The notes under the pieces are model-generated. The model was not told where the DNA came from. It was given only the letters and a program-made list of their open reading frames with translations, and made no database searches. A DNA stretch of 64,000 nt from Cliona cf. orientalis (taxonomy: Eukaryota; Porifera; Demospongiae; Clionaida; Clionaidae), in contig OZ005689.1 of assembly GCA_963930775.1 (NCBI GenBank), forward strand, positions 14,136,923-14,200,922. The letters are read 5' to 3'. Positions 1 to 12,790 of the stretch are shown here, piece by piece. The position numbers and the translations under genes are program-made. Numbering within the stretch: the stretch's first letter is position 1; every line of letters begins with the position of its first letter.

Positions 1-1180
1 CCAAACTTGCATTGATAACCATTGTGAGATTATAGTATTGTTGATTGATGTCTTCCAAGAAAATCACTCCCTGGTCCTCATATGCTTGCATTGCATCTGG
101 ATAAGATGTGGTCATTGGGATCGCATTCAGCACCCAGTGTGCCTCCCTACCAACAGTGTTGCAGGTAAACATGACATTCTCTCCAATCATAGCATACTGT
201 GTCCTTGGTTCCTCAAGGATCTCTGTGATCATGAGATAGATATAATACTATAGTAATGACATTAAATAATGTTTGTTAAATATATGATTTTAGTATTATA
301 TCAGAAGACAATAATGATTAAAGTTATGTTTCCATAATATTATTGTAAAACACCTAACCATTTGCATTAACATTATAATAAAAGTATACACACATGATTA
401 CTGATTAGCGTACCTGCATTTTGGGTGGATTCAAAATGTATGAAGATGAGAAGCAGGAGAAAAGTAGACAATTTCATCCTCAAAACAGAAATGAAGCCGC
501 AATTAATCTTTATTTGATCTCAAAATCTTACAGCTTGAGTTGGTTTATAGCTCAATGAGGAATGTCGTACAGATTTAATAATAAGTAGGGCCTGAATGTC
601 ATGACAGTCGGGTGCTTCTTTATATAAGCTTCCGTGTGATTATGTAATCTCTAATGTACTAGTATGTTACAGTATACATCAATCTCCCTGACAACTGGGG
701 GAAGAAACGAGGGGACAAACGAGGACACGAACGCGGAAACGAAAGCAAAGAAGGAAAAGGTCGTCAGGAAATTTTTAAATTGTGGTATAGGTCGTCAACC
801 CTATAAGTCCATTGTCATTACCAGGTATTGACTTGTCAGTATTGGCTTATGCATGCACTTGACCAATATATAGACTAAAACTAGTGGTGATGAAAATCAT
901 CTGTGCGGGGCGAGCCTTCGCAAACTGAGTCACAAGATTTCTTTGAAAGCATGCATGCGTACATGGGGTTGGTACCCCAAAAGCTAGGCCTGAGAAGCTA
1001 CCATGACAGTCAAAGTATCACCGATTGCTAGTATAATAGCTATATAGTCCAATAATGTTGATCACCTAGTATAGGCTTGCTGTATTTTTAGGGGAGATTC
1101 TTCATATAAGCTTCCGTGTGATTACGTAATGCTTAAATATATTATAGTGCATATAGTGCCAGGGTGTATATATAATACAT
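1..1180. other. Gene-poor stretch, no supported gene
   Basis: I see no convincing coding region; the small open frame near the start has no recognisable features. The only structure noted is a short direct repeat (core AAGCTTCCGTGTGATTA) at about 626-642 and again at about 1108-1124, probably pieces of a dispersed repeat. Confidence 0.5.
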
Positions 1181-1204
1181 AGCGGTGTTCTCATGTGTGA
1201 ATCA

Positions 1205-1951
<747 letters not shown>

Positions 1952-2012
1952 TAATTAAAATTAATTAAAATTAATTAATTAAAAATTAAAGATGTGTATC
2001 TTAATTAAAAGT

Positions 2013-2160
2013 CTTCAGCTGGGAAAAACATCTTGGATATGCAAAGTAGTATTACAGGAGCAGCTAACATTAGGATTGAATTTAGTGATAAAGGATTGCT
2101 ACAGAAGATAGGTATATAATATAATATAGATGAATGGGTGGTAGAGAATTCTAGAGATTA
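2013..2160. repeat. Dispersed repeat, second copy at 62.1 kb
   Basis: The stretch starting CTTCAGCTGGGAAAAACATC is repeated with small indels at about 62128-62300, continuing through the shared words AGCAGCTAACATTAGGATTG and GGGTGGTAGAGAATTCTAGA. Identity of the element is unknown. Confidence 0.7.
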
Positions 2161-2499
2161 GGAAGCCTATTGAAGTAGAATTGTTTAATATCCGAATGTC
2201 ACTCCATTATTAATGGTCATTTTTATTATTATCAGACTGAGTATACTATGGAAAATATCTATTGGAAAAAATCCACTACTATTACAATATTCATACATAA
2301 TCTTTGGAAAATATCCATGATCACAAGTCATTCATTTTGGTAGACTATATAATATCCAATAATGTTCAACTATAATTCCGATGAATGGAATCCTGACCAA
2401 TATTACAAACATTGGAGGTGGTACAAAATCGATGGAATAATATTATTAGCATGGGAAAGTGGTGGAATATTACAACTTTTACACCAATTTTACGATTCT

Positions 2500-3810
2500 A
2501 CTGTAACATAATATATAGGAGGGCAACCTATCATAGTTACTACCTGAAGTACGTATGTGATGAATGACCTTTAAATATCAATAATGGCAGCACTATCAAG
2601 ACTGTCACATAGTTTGTATAAACGGTCTCCTGTGTGAGTTTTTACACCTCATGATCATTGATTTGGACAGCTCATTCAAGCGTTCATTAATCCTCGGCGC
2701 ATTCGAAGTTATTTTCATTTTTGGAGTGTGCTCAGAATGAAAAGTAGTAGCTAGCTGTAGACAAGGTCTAGCAAATTAATGATGGTGATAGTAATCTACC
2801 ATGACATTGTAATTGGTTGCTGTGCTGATTAAGGATGACCATGCATCTTGTTCAGCTAATGAATGTATTCTGCATGATTATCACACCCTCAAAGTTTCTC
2901 CCATAAAAATTGTACATCGTTCTCTAACTAGCTACGTGGTCACGTAAACTTCATACATTTAAAATTATTGTATTTATCCCATAAATGGTTACCATTGTCA
3001 TTGTGTCACTTACAGCTTTCATAATCCGATGGACATAGATAGTTATTTAATATATCCACAACAGATTAATTATAGCTAGTCTAGTTGTCTGTAGTATGGA
3101 TAGCATGCCAAGCCCTTATACGTCTGCATGTGACAAAGCACCTGAGTCATCCTACATGCTATAGGTGCATTACAGCAAAAAGCTAAAATTATTGACTGCA
3201 TGCGTGGCATTGTGTGTATCTACAAGTGAAGGAATGCTAGGTATTTCTAGAATTGCTCGTAACGAGAATTGTCATGGAACAAATTGTGCAATTGAAATAA
3301 TACTGCATTGTAGCTATACCTGTAAGTCTTGATATTCTCAGAACGTATTATTCCTTGTCAATTTCCATTATTATCCTGGCATCCCCACATACCATAGTAG
3401 TTAGGCTAGTAGAACTTCTCCCAAGGCATGCACACAGTACATGAGCTACTTAATTGTCCCTTGTCAATTCTGGGTAATCACTCTACACTATCAAATACTA
3501 TTAGCTATCCCATGACCATGCAGCTAGTTTCAAATTGTTGAAAAGGAGAGCTCGAGAGCATTAGCTGTTACCATAAATGAGGCACTATAAGAATAATACT
3601 AGAATGTCAAAAGCTAATAATACTCACACTGTTAATGTACCATTAAGATCAACAGGAAGTCATTAAGTAATGAATATCACCGTGCTTGGAGTCATACATT
3701 TTGGGTTTTAACGTTTTGGGTTTATAAGTTACTATAGAGCTATGACTTCCCTGAACACTTCACATCTAATCAACTCATAATCTATGTAGGTGGTTCTGGT
3801 TAATACAGTA
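2500..3810 (+). repeat. Crystallin upstream module (copy A)
   Basis: No gene. This non-coding block recurs upstream of the other A/C-type crystallin copies, at about 14820-16025, 18241-18973 and 35160-35997. Shared landmarks are TGGACAGCTCATTCAA, GACAAGGTCTAGCAAATTAA and GGATAGCATGCCAAG. It was duplicated together with the crystallin genes and probably contains their promoter, but I cannot pick out a clear core promoter. Confidence 0.7.
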
Positions 3811-4655
3811 ATGGCTGGACTTGTACCTCCTGGTATATTTCTGCTCTTGCTGCTAACTGGTGCAGTAGACAAAACTGATAGTGTTCCTGACATTTCAAAC
3901 CTTGCCAAGTTTCTTAACAGTATTGAATCTGCAGCTGTCCAACTCAATCCTGCAGAGTAAGAACTGACTTAAAATTTAATCTGCTTGTCACCATAACAAT
4001 AATAATGATATTATTATACACCACCAGTAGAACATCACCATGCAAGTTTTATTCCAAACGTTGTCACGAATGTTACATCATACAAGTTTGCTTAATACCT
4101 GCAGGAACCGGCAAGATTGCAGCAGGTGCTCCTGTAAATTTGTAGGTGCAGATGGACAATACTTCAATGGACGCAAAGTAGAAATAAGAAGTGAGGTAGA
4201 ATCACTTGCAAATAAAGACTTTGACAATCGAATTGAATCTATACAAACTGACGGGGACTGTAGATGGTTAGCATATCGAGGCCCTAACTTTGAAGTATTT
4301 TGGAATCCAGCAAGTATTATCCAAAACCATCATCATGGGGTGGACGTGCCAATGAAATATCTTCTGTTAGACCTCTCCCTCCTAGTGGGACACCAGCAAT
4401 AATCCTTTTTCGATATGGACACTTTGGGGGACGTATGGAGGTCCTGGAAGATAGTAATGATGATCTATCAAGTATTGACTTCAATGATGCTACAAACAGC
4501 TTTATCATCACTGGAGGCACTTGGACGCTCTTTGAGAATCCAGGCTATACAGGCCATGATGAGAGTTTGGAGTGGGAGACTACCCTAATGCTGCAGTTAC
4601 CCTAGCTCATGTTGGTGGCTATGGAGTAGTCAGCTCCGTCAGGAAAAGAAGCTGA
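3811..4655 (+). pseudogene. Beta/gamma-crystallin copy A, frameshifted
   Basis: Two-exon secreted beta/gamma-crystallin relic. Exon 1 (3811-3956) starts with ATG, encodes a hydrophobic signal peptide (IFLLLLLTGAV core) and ends at a GTAAGA donor. Exon 2 (from 4105, after a TACCTGCAG acceptor) encodes the CSRCSC segment, then two crystallin domains. Compared with the intact copy at 16026-16870, about 10 bases (CTATACATAT) are missing near 4295, removing the YTYILE region and shifting frame. One T is also lost near 4567, so GESFGV is not read. The two shifts do not compensate, so a full protein cannot be made. Call is by comparison with the paralogues in this window. Confidence 0.85.
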
Positions 4656-5320
4656 GATTAATGCAAGAGATCATGAACATGCATCATATTCTAAACAATA
4701 CCGTAATATTGAACAATCATAATAACTAATCTTGAACTGTGGATGAATATCAGACACTCACATTTATAGTGGTATAGTTATTTATTTAGTAACATATATA
4801 TTGCCCTTCATTATTGTACAACTATTAGCAGTTACTGTATAATGTTGCCAGTTTTGAAATTAATATTTTCTGCTAAGAAAAGGCTCTTGTGATTATTATT
4901 GTAATTACCCAGCAAATAACTATTGCTGCGCATGGAATTGTCCAAACAGGATTTTCGGCGAGCTCCATCCAGTGCAAAACGGTTAGCTAAAAAAAACTGT
5001 AGCCTGTAGCAATGTGCCTTTAAGTTAGACTAAGTTTGGTAATAATCAGTCACCTATGGCCATGTACTGTTTGTGCACCAGTGTACAAGCATAATAATTA
5101 ACAGCTGTCCACCATGAAGAATTTCTGGACCATCCATTGTGGATATCAGTGATGAAATAGCCCTCGTACTTAATTATGAACCATTAACTTAAAGCTTTCA
5201 CTCTGCAGCTATTTTAAGAAAAAAAGCACTGAATGTCCGTCTATGATCATAGCTCTCTTATTCCATACAGGTGATCATGGTGACCAAAATTAATTGCACG
5301 TGTTCCCTCTCCACCCCACC

Positions 5321-5333
<13 letters not shown>

Positions 5334-5351
<18 letters not shown>
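5334..5351. repeat. (AC)n microsatellite
   Basis: Uninterrupted AC dinucleotides lie in the crystallin flanking repeat. The corresponding position in the other copies (about 17530 and 20485) has only a short ACACAC run, so it expanded here. Confidence 0.9.
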
Positions 5352-5544
5352 TATACTTGCCCCATGATAGTTCTCACATTCCAGGCTGTCATGGTGACCA
5401 AGTTGTGTTCGTTCTCCTCCCTGCCTACACATTATACATGCCCCATGATGACTACTAGAGAATTTCAATTATGTTCACACTCAAAGAGTACTACAAGAAA
5501 TTGCATAATTCAAATAATTATTATGTCCGTGCATGGAATCACAA

Positions 5545-5671
5545 CCCTCTAGTATATAGAGCTAGCTACAGCTTCACTTGGACGCTTCACTGCTCATCGA
5601 CTTGACATTGTGTCTCTGATTAATAGAAAGTGGAAAAGAATAAAAATAGTGTTACAGTGTTGAATTCAGCA
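5545..5671 (+). promoter_or_regulatory. Putative promoter / 5' leader of crystallin B
   Basis: A TATA-like element (TATATAGAGCTA) lies about 115 bases before the ATG at 5672. The same element and leader (GCTACAGCTTCACTTGGA, TGTGTCTCTGATTAATAGAA) are kept upstream of the exon-1 fragment at 21845. Conservation between duplicates and position are the only support. Confidence 0.3.
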
Positions 5672-6524
5672 ATGGGCAGACTTGCAATTCCTAGTGTATT
5701 TCTGCTAGTTCTTCTAACAGTGGATAAAATTGATAGCTTTCCTGACAATATTATGTCAAACATTGCCAGGTTTTTTGAATCTGCAGCTGCCCAAGGACGA
5801 GCTTATGCTGGGTAAGAACTAATTGAGATCTGCTTCTGCAGTACTGTAATAATAATTATAGACACTGTATACCTCACTCCATATATACAGCATCACCAAG
5901 CAAGTTATGTTTCTCTAGCTATAGATGCAGCCAGGATCATTATGCATTTTGCTTGTTACCTGCAGGGAACGGTGTAGCCAGTGCTCCTGTGAGTTTGTGG
6001 GTGCAGATGGAGAAAGCTTTGATGGACGCAAAGTAAAAATAGGCAGTGAAGTGGGATCACTTGAAATTTATGGGTTTGATAACCGAATTGAATCCATACA
6101 AACCCAAGGGGATTGCAGGTGGTTAGCATATCGAGCCCCTAACTTTGAAGTCTATACATATATTTTGAATTCCAACCAATATTATCAAAATCCATCATCA
6201 TGGGGTGGACGTGCCAATGAAATATCCTCTGTTAGACCTCTCCCTCCTAGTGGCACACCAGCAATAATCCTTTTTCGATATGGACACTTTGGAGGACGTA
6301 TGGAGGTCCTGGAAGATAGTAATGATGATCTATCAAGCATTGACTTCAATGATGCTACAAACAGCTTTATCATCACTGGAGGCACTTGGACGCTCTTTGA
6401 GAATCCAGGCTATACTGGCCATGGTGAGAGTTTTGGAGTAGGAGACTACCCTAATGCTGCAGTTACCCTAGCTCATGTTGGTGGCTATGGAGTAGTCAGC
6501 TCCGTCAGGAAAGAAAATTATTAA
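5672..6524 (+). CDS. Secreted two-domain beta/gamma-crystallin, copy B (intact)
   Basis: Exon 1 is 5672-5811 (GTAAGA donor) and exon 2 is 5966-6524 (TGCAG acceptor); phases match and give 232 residues. The ATG at 5672 was chosen over 5630 because it aligns with the start of the other copies and begins a signal peptide (IPSVFLLVLLTV). After a short linker comes a four-cysteine stretch (CSQCSC), then two crystallin domains. Domain 1 contains CRWLAYRAPNFE and SSWGGRANEISSVRP; domain 2 contains ILFRYGHFGGRMEVL and GTWTLFENPGYTG. A calcium-site-like NDDLSS and a variant NDATNS lie in domain 2. The family folds as Greek-key sandwiches, often binding calcium; sponge geodin is the known relative. The role is unknown, presumably extracellular. 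This copy differs most from the others in exon 1 and domain 1, while domain 2 is nearly identical. Confidence 0.88.
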
Positions 6525-6854
6525 TAACTGATGATGAGAGCTCATCAGCACCAAGTTTAAGTTAATAACTGTGAACTCCGGAATTGAATAATGATTAGCG
6601 TGTATAGTTATCACTTAAGAATTAGACTAATCTGGGAAACAAACGATATCTCTTAGGCAGTTTATCATTAACAGTAATAGTTTTGGATTTGTAGCAGTAT
6701 TTTTTGTTGAAAGATATCATATATGTCTTAGCAAGTAAAAAATTTGTAAGTAAGCACAATCTGACTCGAACCCTATAGTTACTACATAAGTACAGTATAA
6801 AATTATCATGCTAGCTATGTAGCACACTGCGCCTATAAAAAGCTTACTATAATT

Positions 6855-7528
6855 CACTGTAAAAATTCAAGGGTTGTTTCAATCCATTTGGGTTACCTCA
6901 GTTGCAAAAGGAATGTCTCAGTAACTCACATAGCCCATTGGAAACAGAATAACTCACATCAAGGGCTTATAGACTCCTAAAGGAGAAGAGGGCATGTAAG
7001 TAGGCACCTGGCAAAATTCATAATATGTAAGCTAAAAGTAGCAAAATTCCTTAATATGCATAGTGAAAGCCAGACTGCAGCTGCTACTATAATTAGTTAC
7101 AAGCCACTGTCTGATCTGAATTTTGCTAGGTAGCTACACAGGACACTATGGCAGTTACATGCCCTCTCCCCCTTTGGGGTCTATAAGCCCTTGCTCACAT
7201 TCAGTCGTATAGCCCATTGACTACTAATATTTAAGTAATGTAAGGTATTTTACATTAGTAATGAGTTAATCAATTGAGTTATTAAACCAGTAATGAGTTA
7301 ATCAATAATTGAATTATTGTAGCAATATCTCAATTGATTAACTCATTACTAATGTAGAAAAAAATATCTTACATTACTTAACTATTAGTAGTCAGTGGGC
7401 TGTATGACTGAATGTGAGTTATTCTGTTTACAATTGCAATGGGCTATGTGAGTTACTGAGACATTCCTTTTGCAACTGAGGTAACCCAAATTTTAATGGA
7501 TTGAAACAACCCTTGAGTTTTTACACTG
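6855..7528. mobile_element. Foldback element, copy 1
   Basis: Long inverted repeat with arms of at least 100 bp. The left arm has TTCAAGGGTTGTTTCAATCC and CTCAGTTGCAAAAGGAATGT, and their reverse complements end the right arm. An inner pair (TTACATTAGTAATGAGTTAA and its complement) makes a second-level hairpin at 7235-7380. A shorter copy lies at 37064-37430. Both copies sit downstream of a B-type crystallin 3' end, so they were duplicated with it. Confidence 0.85.
6960..7193. mobile_element. 234-bp MITE nested in the foldback element
   Basis: Terminal inverted repeats CAAGGGCTTATAGA / TCTATAAGCCCTTG flank an internally palindromic element. It is bordered by a 7-bp direct repeat CTCACAT (6953-6959 and 7194-7200). 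The paralogous foldback copy (about 37165-37180) reads CTCACATTCAGTCG with no insert, which proves the insertion. The CAAGGG terminus resembles hAT elements; the family assignment is inference. Confidence 0.85.
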
Positions 7529-7869
7529 CATGCATGCATATATAATTTAAAGTCACGCTAGATCCACAACACATTTTCGGCACTTGGCCAAAGGTTTGAG
7601 TTCAATGGGGCAGCAAACATAGCAAGTCGTGGTGACACATTTATTATCCTAAACAAATTGATTTTCATCAGTGTTCACTAGATACTGAAGATAAGTTACA
7701 TAATACTATTCATTCCTCGTACGTGCAGTAGCTAGATTGATCAAAGCATCCTGCAAGTTGGGTCAAAGGCCTATAGCCAGGTAATGCAAGCACAGAGAAT
7801 TTAATATTAATGGATGAACTCTCACTACTAGACAAATCTATGTGAAAATTATTTTAAAAATGCTTGAAT

Positions 7870-8225
7870 CAATCTCATTTTCAAATATATTTAAAAAGGC
7901 AGCGAAAACTGCGTGAACAATGTTGTGTGAAATTCCATTGAAATTTATTTGAAAAATCATTGAAATGTATGTGCAAATGATTTGAAATAATATGAAGTAA
8001 TATAGATGAAGTATATAAAAATGTATGAATCAGGGATGTGAAAGTGTATAAAAATGTATGAATCAGGAATATGAAAGTGTATGAATCAGGGGTCAAAAGG
8101 AAGGTGAATGTGTATGAAATATCATGTATGAATCAGAGGTCCGAAGGTGTATAAAAATGTATGAATCAGGGGCTAAAAAGAATATGAATGTGTATGAAAT
8201 ATCATGTATGAATCAGAGGTCAAAA
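7870..8225. repeat. AT-rich degenerate tandem repeat (ATGTATGAATCAG)
   Basis: Recurring words GTATAAAAATGTATGAATCA and GTATGAAATATCATGTATGA fill 8020-8225, with a looser GAAATTTATTTGAAAAAT-like lead-in. No coding potential. Confidence 0.75.
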
Positions 8226-8316
8226 TAAGTTTTGTGAAGAGCATGGCTATAAACTAAACTAGCAGTGTGAAAGTACAAGTATAAGTATTAGTAAGGAAGT
8301 ATTTATTACAGTTACA

Positions 8317-10647
8317 TTAGCACAGTCGGTCTGGAGGACCAGATGGTCTCAATGAACTTCTGACAGGTCTACTAGTTTTCACCCTTTCAGTCTTCCAGAT
8401 GAATTTGTCGTTGTTCTAATAAAGATAATAACAACGATAAACAGTTTACTTACACATAATATTATATATAGATAGTCATCCTTCATGCTTTGGCCATGGG
8501 TTCAAAAAATTGGCATGTGTCTATCTAGCCTCCCCCTATACTGAATCCGACAATAAAAGACATGGGATATCATTGGGGTGACAAACCAACCATTGGAGGA
8601 AATTGTTATGTATAACCAGTACAATTCATAAACTTCGTACCTCCAATTGACCCAGTTCCGTTTTGTCCTGACGGATCCATCACCACCACTGGGAGTCAAT
8701 TGAACACCTGCAACGTTAATGTGTTGCAGCACCTCCACAAATATCATTTCTGAGAACATGTCTATGGTAGTTAAAGTTGCAAGTAAACTTTGCATGTAGA
8801 CATAACCATGATAAGATTAAACTTACCGTCAATTTTCCTGACATAAAAGGCATTTGCAAGTTCAACCCCTTCCGAATTGAGGACTCTAACACTATCACTG
8901 TAAGAAAGAATTGACTGAGAATATAAGTATCATTCCACAAGAGATAGAATTAATTTTAGTATACTTGCCTTGCTCGTAGACCACTCTCCGGATCTTTACT
9001 TGTAAGGGATCTACAATGTCAATTCCTGATGTCACCTGCAGCTGGGCAGTGACACCTGAGTGAAGCAAGTGTATCAGTCATTACTAAGGGGACCATTTGC
9101 CAAGGAGTTCTAAAGTGTTTAAATATTCTGGGAGTAGCCATATTAATTATGTTATCATTGCTCAGCAGTACTCCTTTGGTAAATTCAGTGATAATCTCCA
9201 ATAATATGGCTACGACATTTCTAGAATTGGGAACCACTGCATGTAGGTGTATGTAGGTGTATGATCATATTCTATACATTCAGGCTCTGTCCAGATACAT
9301 CCATGGCCATCTCGGTGCATACCCTGTCCTTGTCATAGGTGGAGATGACTCTCCCTCAAAATGATTCCCCAGTAATTCTAGCCTAGGCTCAAATGACCCC
9401 CCTTCATTTTAACCTTAGTAGAGAAATGAATCCCCAGTCATTTTCACCTAAGGAATAAATGACTCCCCCCAGGATAAAATGACTCCCCTACAAAATCAAT
9501 GTAACTAATAGGAAAGGGAAAAGTCCTCAACCTATAGGGAAAAAGGGAAAGGATAGAGAGAGAAGTAGTGGGGGAGGGGAGCATGTTATTTTTTTTGCAG
9601 TGCGGTGCAAGTGATCAGTAATAATTATTTAAGAACACTAGATGAAATCATGTAATACCTCAGTGACATCCAAAAACATATCTTAATGATTAATGGGAGA
9701 GGAGGGGGACACGATGTGTGAAACTACCACACCCACTTCTCCCCCCAAATTTTTTTCTGGATGAAACCCTGGCTAGGTACTGTTTGACTAGCCTTGTACC
9801 CAGGCCCGGAAGGAGGAGGAAAGAGGGCCTGGTACCTATTGCACGTGCATGCGCCAACTACCCCAAGAAAACCTGGGGTGCCGCAAACAACTGTACACTT
9901 TTTCACTCTCCTCTCGCACCTAGGATACAAAGCGATGTCGTATTGGTATAGCCTCGTACCCTAGGCCGTGGGAGGAGGGCGAAAAAGCGTACAGTCATTT
10001 GCGGCACCCCAGGTTTTCTTGGGGTAGTTGATGCATGTGCGTGCAATAGGTACCAGGCCCTCTTTCCTCCTCCTTCCGGGCCTGGGTACGAGGCTACTGT
10101 TTGATAGGCCTTGAGAGTCAAGGTTCAAGAGATCATTGACCTTTGCACATCAAACCACACAAAAAAGGAGGGATGCTCAGCGAAAGTGAGGGACTCGGGC
10201 TTTAGAGGCAAAGGCCAATTTATTTAGGGGAGTCTAAGGCTTCTTTTTGTATCATGTACATCATTTTTGCATGCACAGGGGCAGCTACTAAGCCGCAGGG
10301 ATGTGATAACAACTGCAAAATGCCAATTATCTGGGGCAGTCATTTCATCCTTAGGTTAGAATTACTGGGGAGTCACTCTAGCCTGTAACACCGTTTCAGT
10401 AGTTCACCCACCAAATTCACCGGTCAGTACAATTTAAATAGGTACCTACGATATCCATCAGACTTTTTCCTGGCTTACCATTGTAGCTTGACTCGGCCCG
10501 GCTCGAGATAGCGTCTGACTCATAGATGAATCTTCCGGCGCGTGCAATGGCCTCCGCTGCTGTAGCTAAAGCCTCCCGGAACTTTTGCGGTATGGCGTCT
10601 AGATTTTCTGCTGCCCATGTCCCCAGCTCTTTCAGGATATCTTCCAT
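8317..10647 (-). CDS. Five-exon gene of unknown function
   Basis: Not a family I recognise. Exon 1 (10647-10479) starts MEDILKELGTWAAENLD and encodes an Ala-rich helical segment ending SSYN, with a GTAAGC donor. Exon 2 (9055-8965) reads VTAQLQVTSGIDIVDPLQV. Exon 3 (8897-8827) reads DSVRVLNSEGVELANAF. Exon 4 (8707-8641) reads VQLTPSGGDGSV. All junction phases fit (1, 2, 1) with GT-AG sites. The last exon at 8415-8317 is less certain: its long frame (FIWKTERVKTSRPVR, then stop) is out of phase with exon 4, while the in-phase frame stops after about 12 codons. Intron 1 (10478-9056) is large and carries a MITE. The gene may encode a cytosolic protein; there is no signal peptide or clear membrane segment. 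Confidence 0.5.
9788..10096. mobile_element. 309-bp palindromic MITE with 8-bp target duplication
   Basis: The arms are about 100 bp. The left arm begins TAGCCTTGTACCCAGGCC and contains CCCCAAGAAAACCTGGGGTG; the right arm is the reverse complement, ending GGCCTGGGTACGAGGCTA. It is flanked by the 8-bp direct repeat CTGTTTGA (9780-9787 and 10097-10104), the size typical of hAT elements. It sits in intron 1 of the minus-strand gene 8317-10647. A related end (TAGCCTCGTTCCCAGG) occurs at about 21427. Confidence 0.85.
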
Positions 10648-10799
10648 TGAAACTTCTGTTTGCTCTCGAACCTGAACAACCAGTCGATGTCATCCCACAA
10701 AAATTTTAAATCTAACTGGTCACATGATATTATATCACGCATGCGCAAACTTGCGTACGTCCAGCCACACGTGCAATAATATTAAAATTTAATTTATAT

Positions 10800-11330
10800 G
10801 AAACTGTGCAAATCACACTTATTTATTACTATATTCTAGATATAGCACAGCTACATTCACATATTTTACTACAAATATCGTTTCACATACTTTTATAACG
10901 GAAATAGTCACACAAATCCACACATATTTCCATACTAGCTATATGAAATCTTATTCATTTCAAATATTTTTCTAATGAGAGTATTCAAACAATTTCATAC
11001 ATTCTTAAAAACAGTGGAAAGAATTCACATATTTTCACACAATATGCAAAATAATATTCAGACATTTTCAAACATACATAAAATGATACCAGAATTTCAC
11101 ACAATTTTCACAATATTTTTACACAATATGCAAAACAATATTCACACATTTTCAAACATACATAAAATGATACCAGAATTTCACATCATTTTCAATCCAA
11201 TTCAAACATCTACTGAATGATAGAGTGAATCATATCAAACAGTTTTCACATACTAACTGAGTAGATCACATGCTTTTCAAACATATTCCACATAAATTTA
11301 ACACAAATGACTCCCAGTAGTGTCTGATGT
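10800..11330. repeat. AT-rich block with ~87-bp tandem duplication
   Basis: The words TTTCAAACATACATAAAATG and ATACCAGAATTTCACA recur twice at about 11060-11100 and 11148-11190. The rest is CACATTTTC-type low-complexity sequence resembling the complement of the 7870-8225 block. No gene. Confidence 0.7.
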
Positions 11331-11379
11331 GCCTAGTATTGCTCGAGATCTTTTGTTCAACAGTCACTACTCAGTCTAA

Positions 11380-12790
11380 CAAAATGTACGAATTTTTGAG
11401 CAAGAAATTAATCCTCGATGCATTGCATGCTAGGTCTGCATGAATCAGTATGTTACTCTGCTTGAACTGAACATAGCTAACATGCGATGTAGTTTTGTAA
11501 AGAGGAGGGAGCGCTATACGTGGTGATCAATAAACCGTCATGGGACATGTAGTATAATGTGTGATGCACGGAATACCACATTATAGTGACGTACAGTGAT
11601 ATTATGAGAACTGACTGACATGAAAAAGTACAAAATATATCATTGTAGTTTGTGTAAAGAATGTACGTTTCTATGAATAACAAGAATTATAAATTTGACA
11701 TGTCAGTAGTGTGTGATGGGAATTCCGAGTACATGGATTAGAATGTGCACTAGTCTATAACCTTGCCTGTAGTAATCGTGAGTACTCTAACTAAAAGATC
11801 TATCATGGGACAAAGCTTACTTATAAATCTAATAACCACTGGATTATGAGAACAGTCAATTACTGTGTGAGGGAACACTATGTATAGTATTACAAATAAT
11901 ATAAGGGATGTGTGGGAGAGGGGGGCCAGGAAGGGATATGGTCCCCATGACAACCTGGAATAATAATTATAAGAACATCGTGGGGCATGCAATCATGCAG
12001 TGTGTGTGCAGAGGACGGCTAGAGAACACAAATTGGCAACCTGGAATGTGACAGCTATATCATATGGGGTATAGACTAAGTATGTGTAGGCAGGTTGGAG
12101 AGAGAACACAACTTGGTCACTATGACAACCTGGAATGTGAGAACTATCATGGAGCAAGTAGTGTGTGTGGATGGGGTACACAATTTGGTCACCATGATCA
12201 CCTGCATGGAATATGAGAACTATCGTGGGCAAGCCTTCCAAATACTGGGTAGAAGCTTAATTATGTACAAGGGAGATTCACACTGGATGGATCTTGTTGA
12301 AAAGCCATACTTTTAGACAATTCCAATGCTATAGACATTTGCTGGGTAATTGCCAGGACAAAAATAAGAGCTTTTTCTCAACAGAAAATAATTATGCCAA
12401 TAATTTCAATAATGGCACAGGTAACATTTACACAGTAAATGCTATTAGCTAGCTAGTTGTTACAATTAGGGCCAACAGTAACATTAAACACTATAAAAAC
12501 TATATTATAGCTAAAATCTTCAATAGCTATACTACTATAATATGAGTTTCTGTTTATACAGTTCAAAGATTATGGCTATATAGTTATTAGTTCAATGCAC
12601 TGTTTAGTGCTTGATGTTCATGCATATAATTTTAGCTTTCTTTCCTGACGGAGCTGACTACTCCATAGCCACCAAGGTTAGATAGGGTATCTGCAGCACT
12701 AGGGTAGTCTCCCACTTCAAGACTCTCACCATTGCCAGTATAGCCTGGATTCTCAAAGAGTGTCCAAGTGCCTCCAGTGATGATAAAGCT
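11380..12790. repeat. Segmental duplicate, compact copy (partner 38.7-46.3 kb)
   Basis: This 1.4-kb segment is collinear with 38715-46320: CAAGAAATTAATCCTCGATG, AGAGGAGGGAGCGCTATACG, GTGTGATGGGAATTCCGAGT and the minus-strand crystallin end are in the same order. The partner is about 6 kb longer because of insertions, so this copy gives the empty sites for several of them. The 12000-12330 part is the inverted form of the crystallin 3' flank repeat at 17463-17790. Confidence 0.85.
12632..12790 (-). pseudogene. Beta/gamma-crystallin C-terminal fragment (G1)
   Basis: The minus strand encodes only the end of crystallin domain 2: GTWTLFENPGYTGNGES, a diverged middle, then GGYGVVSSVRKES and stop. 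It is cut off abruptly at 12790, where unrelated plus-strand coding-like sequence begins, so the remnant was fused by rearrangement. The matching fragment at 46219-46735 is longer. Confidence 0.85.

Noticed and set aside
3732-3947. Antisense frame over crystallin exon 1 (also 15899, 18853)
   Set aside because: Sense strand has signal peptide, donor site and matching exon 2; the antisense has none.
6185-6385. Antisense frame repeated over every crystallin copy (also 4317, 16531, 19482)
   Set aside because: Shadow of the conserved domain 2 coding sequence; it recurs only because the sense sequence is conserved.
6530-6560. CTGATGA-containing hairpin after crystallin B, tested as a hammerhead ribozyme core
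   Set aside because: The word is part of a simple palindrome (GATGAGAGCTCATC) and the GAAA strand of a hammerhead core is missing.
8955-8970. GC-AG donor (AAG|GCAAGT) for exon 2 of the unknown gene
   Set aside because: It gives the wrong phase for exon 3; the GTATAC donor four bases on restores the frame into DSVRVLNSEG.
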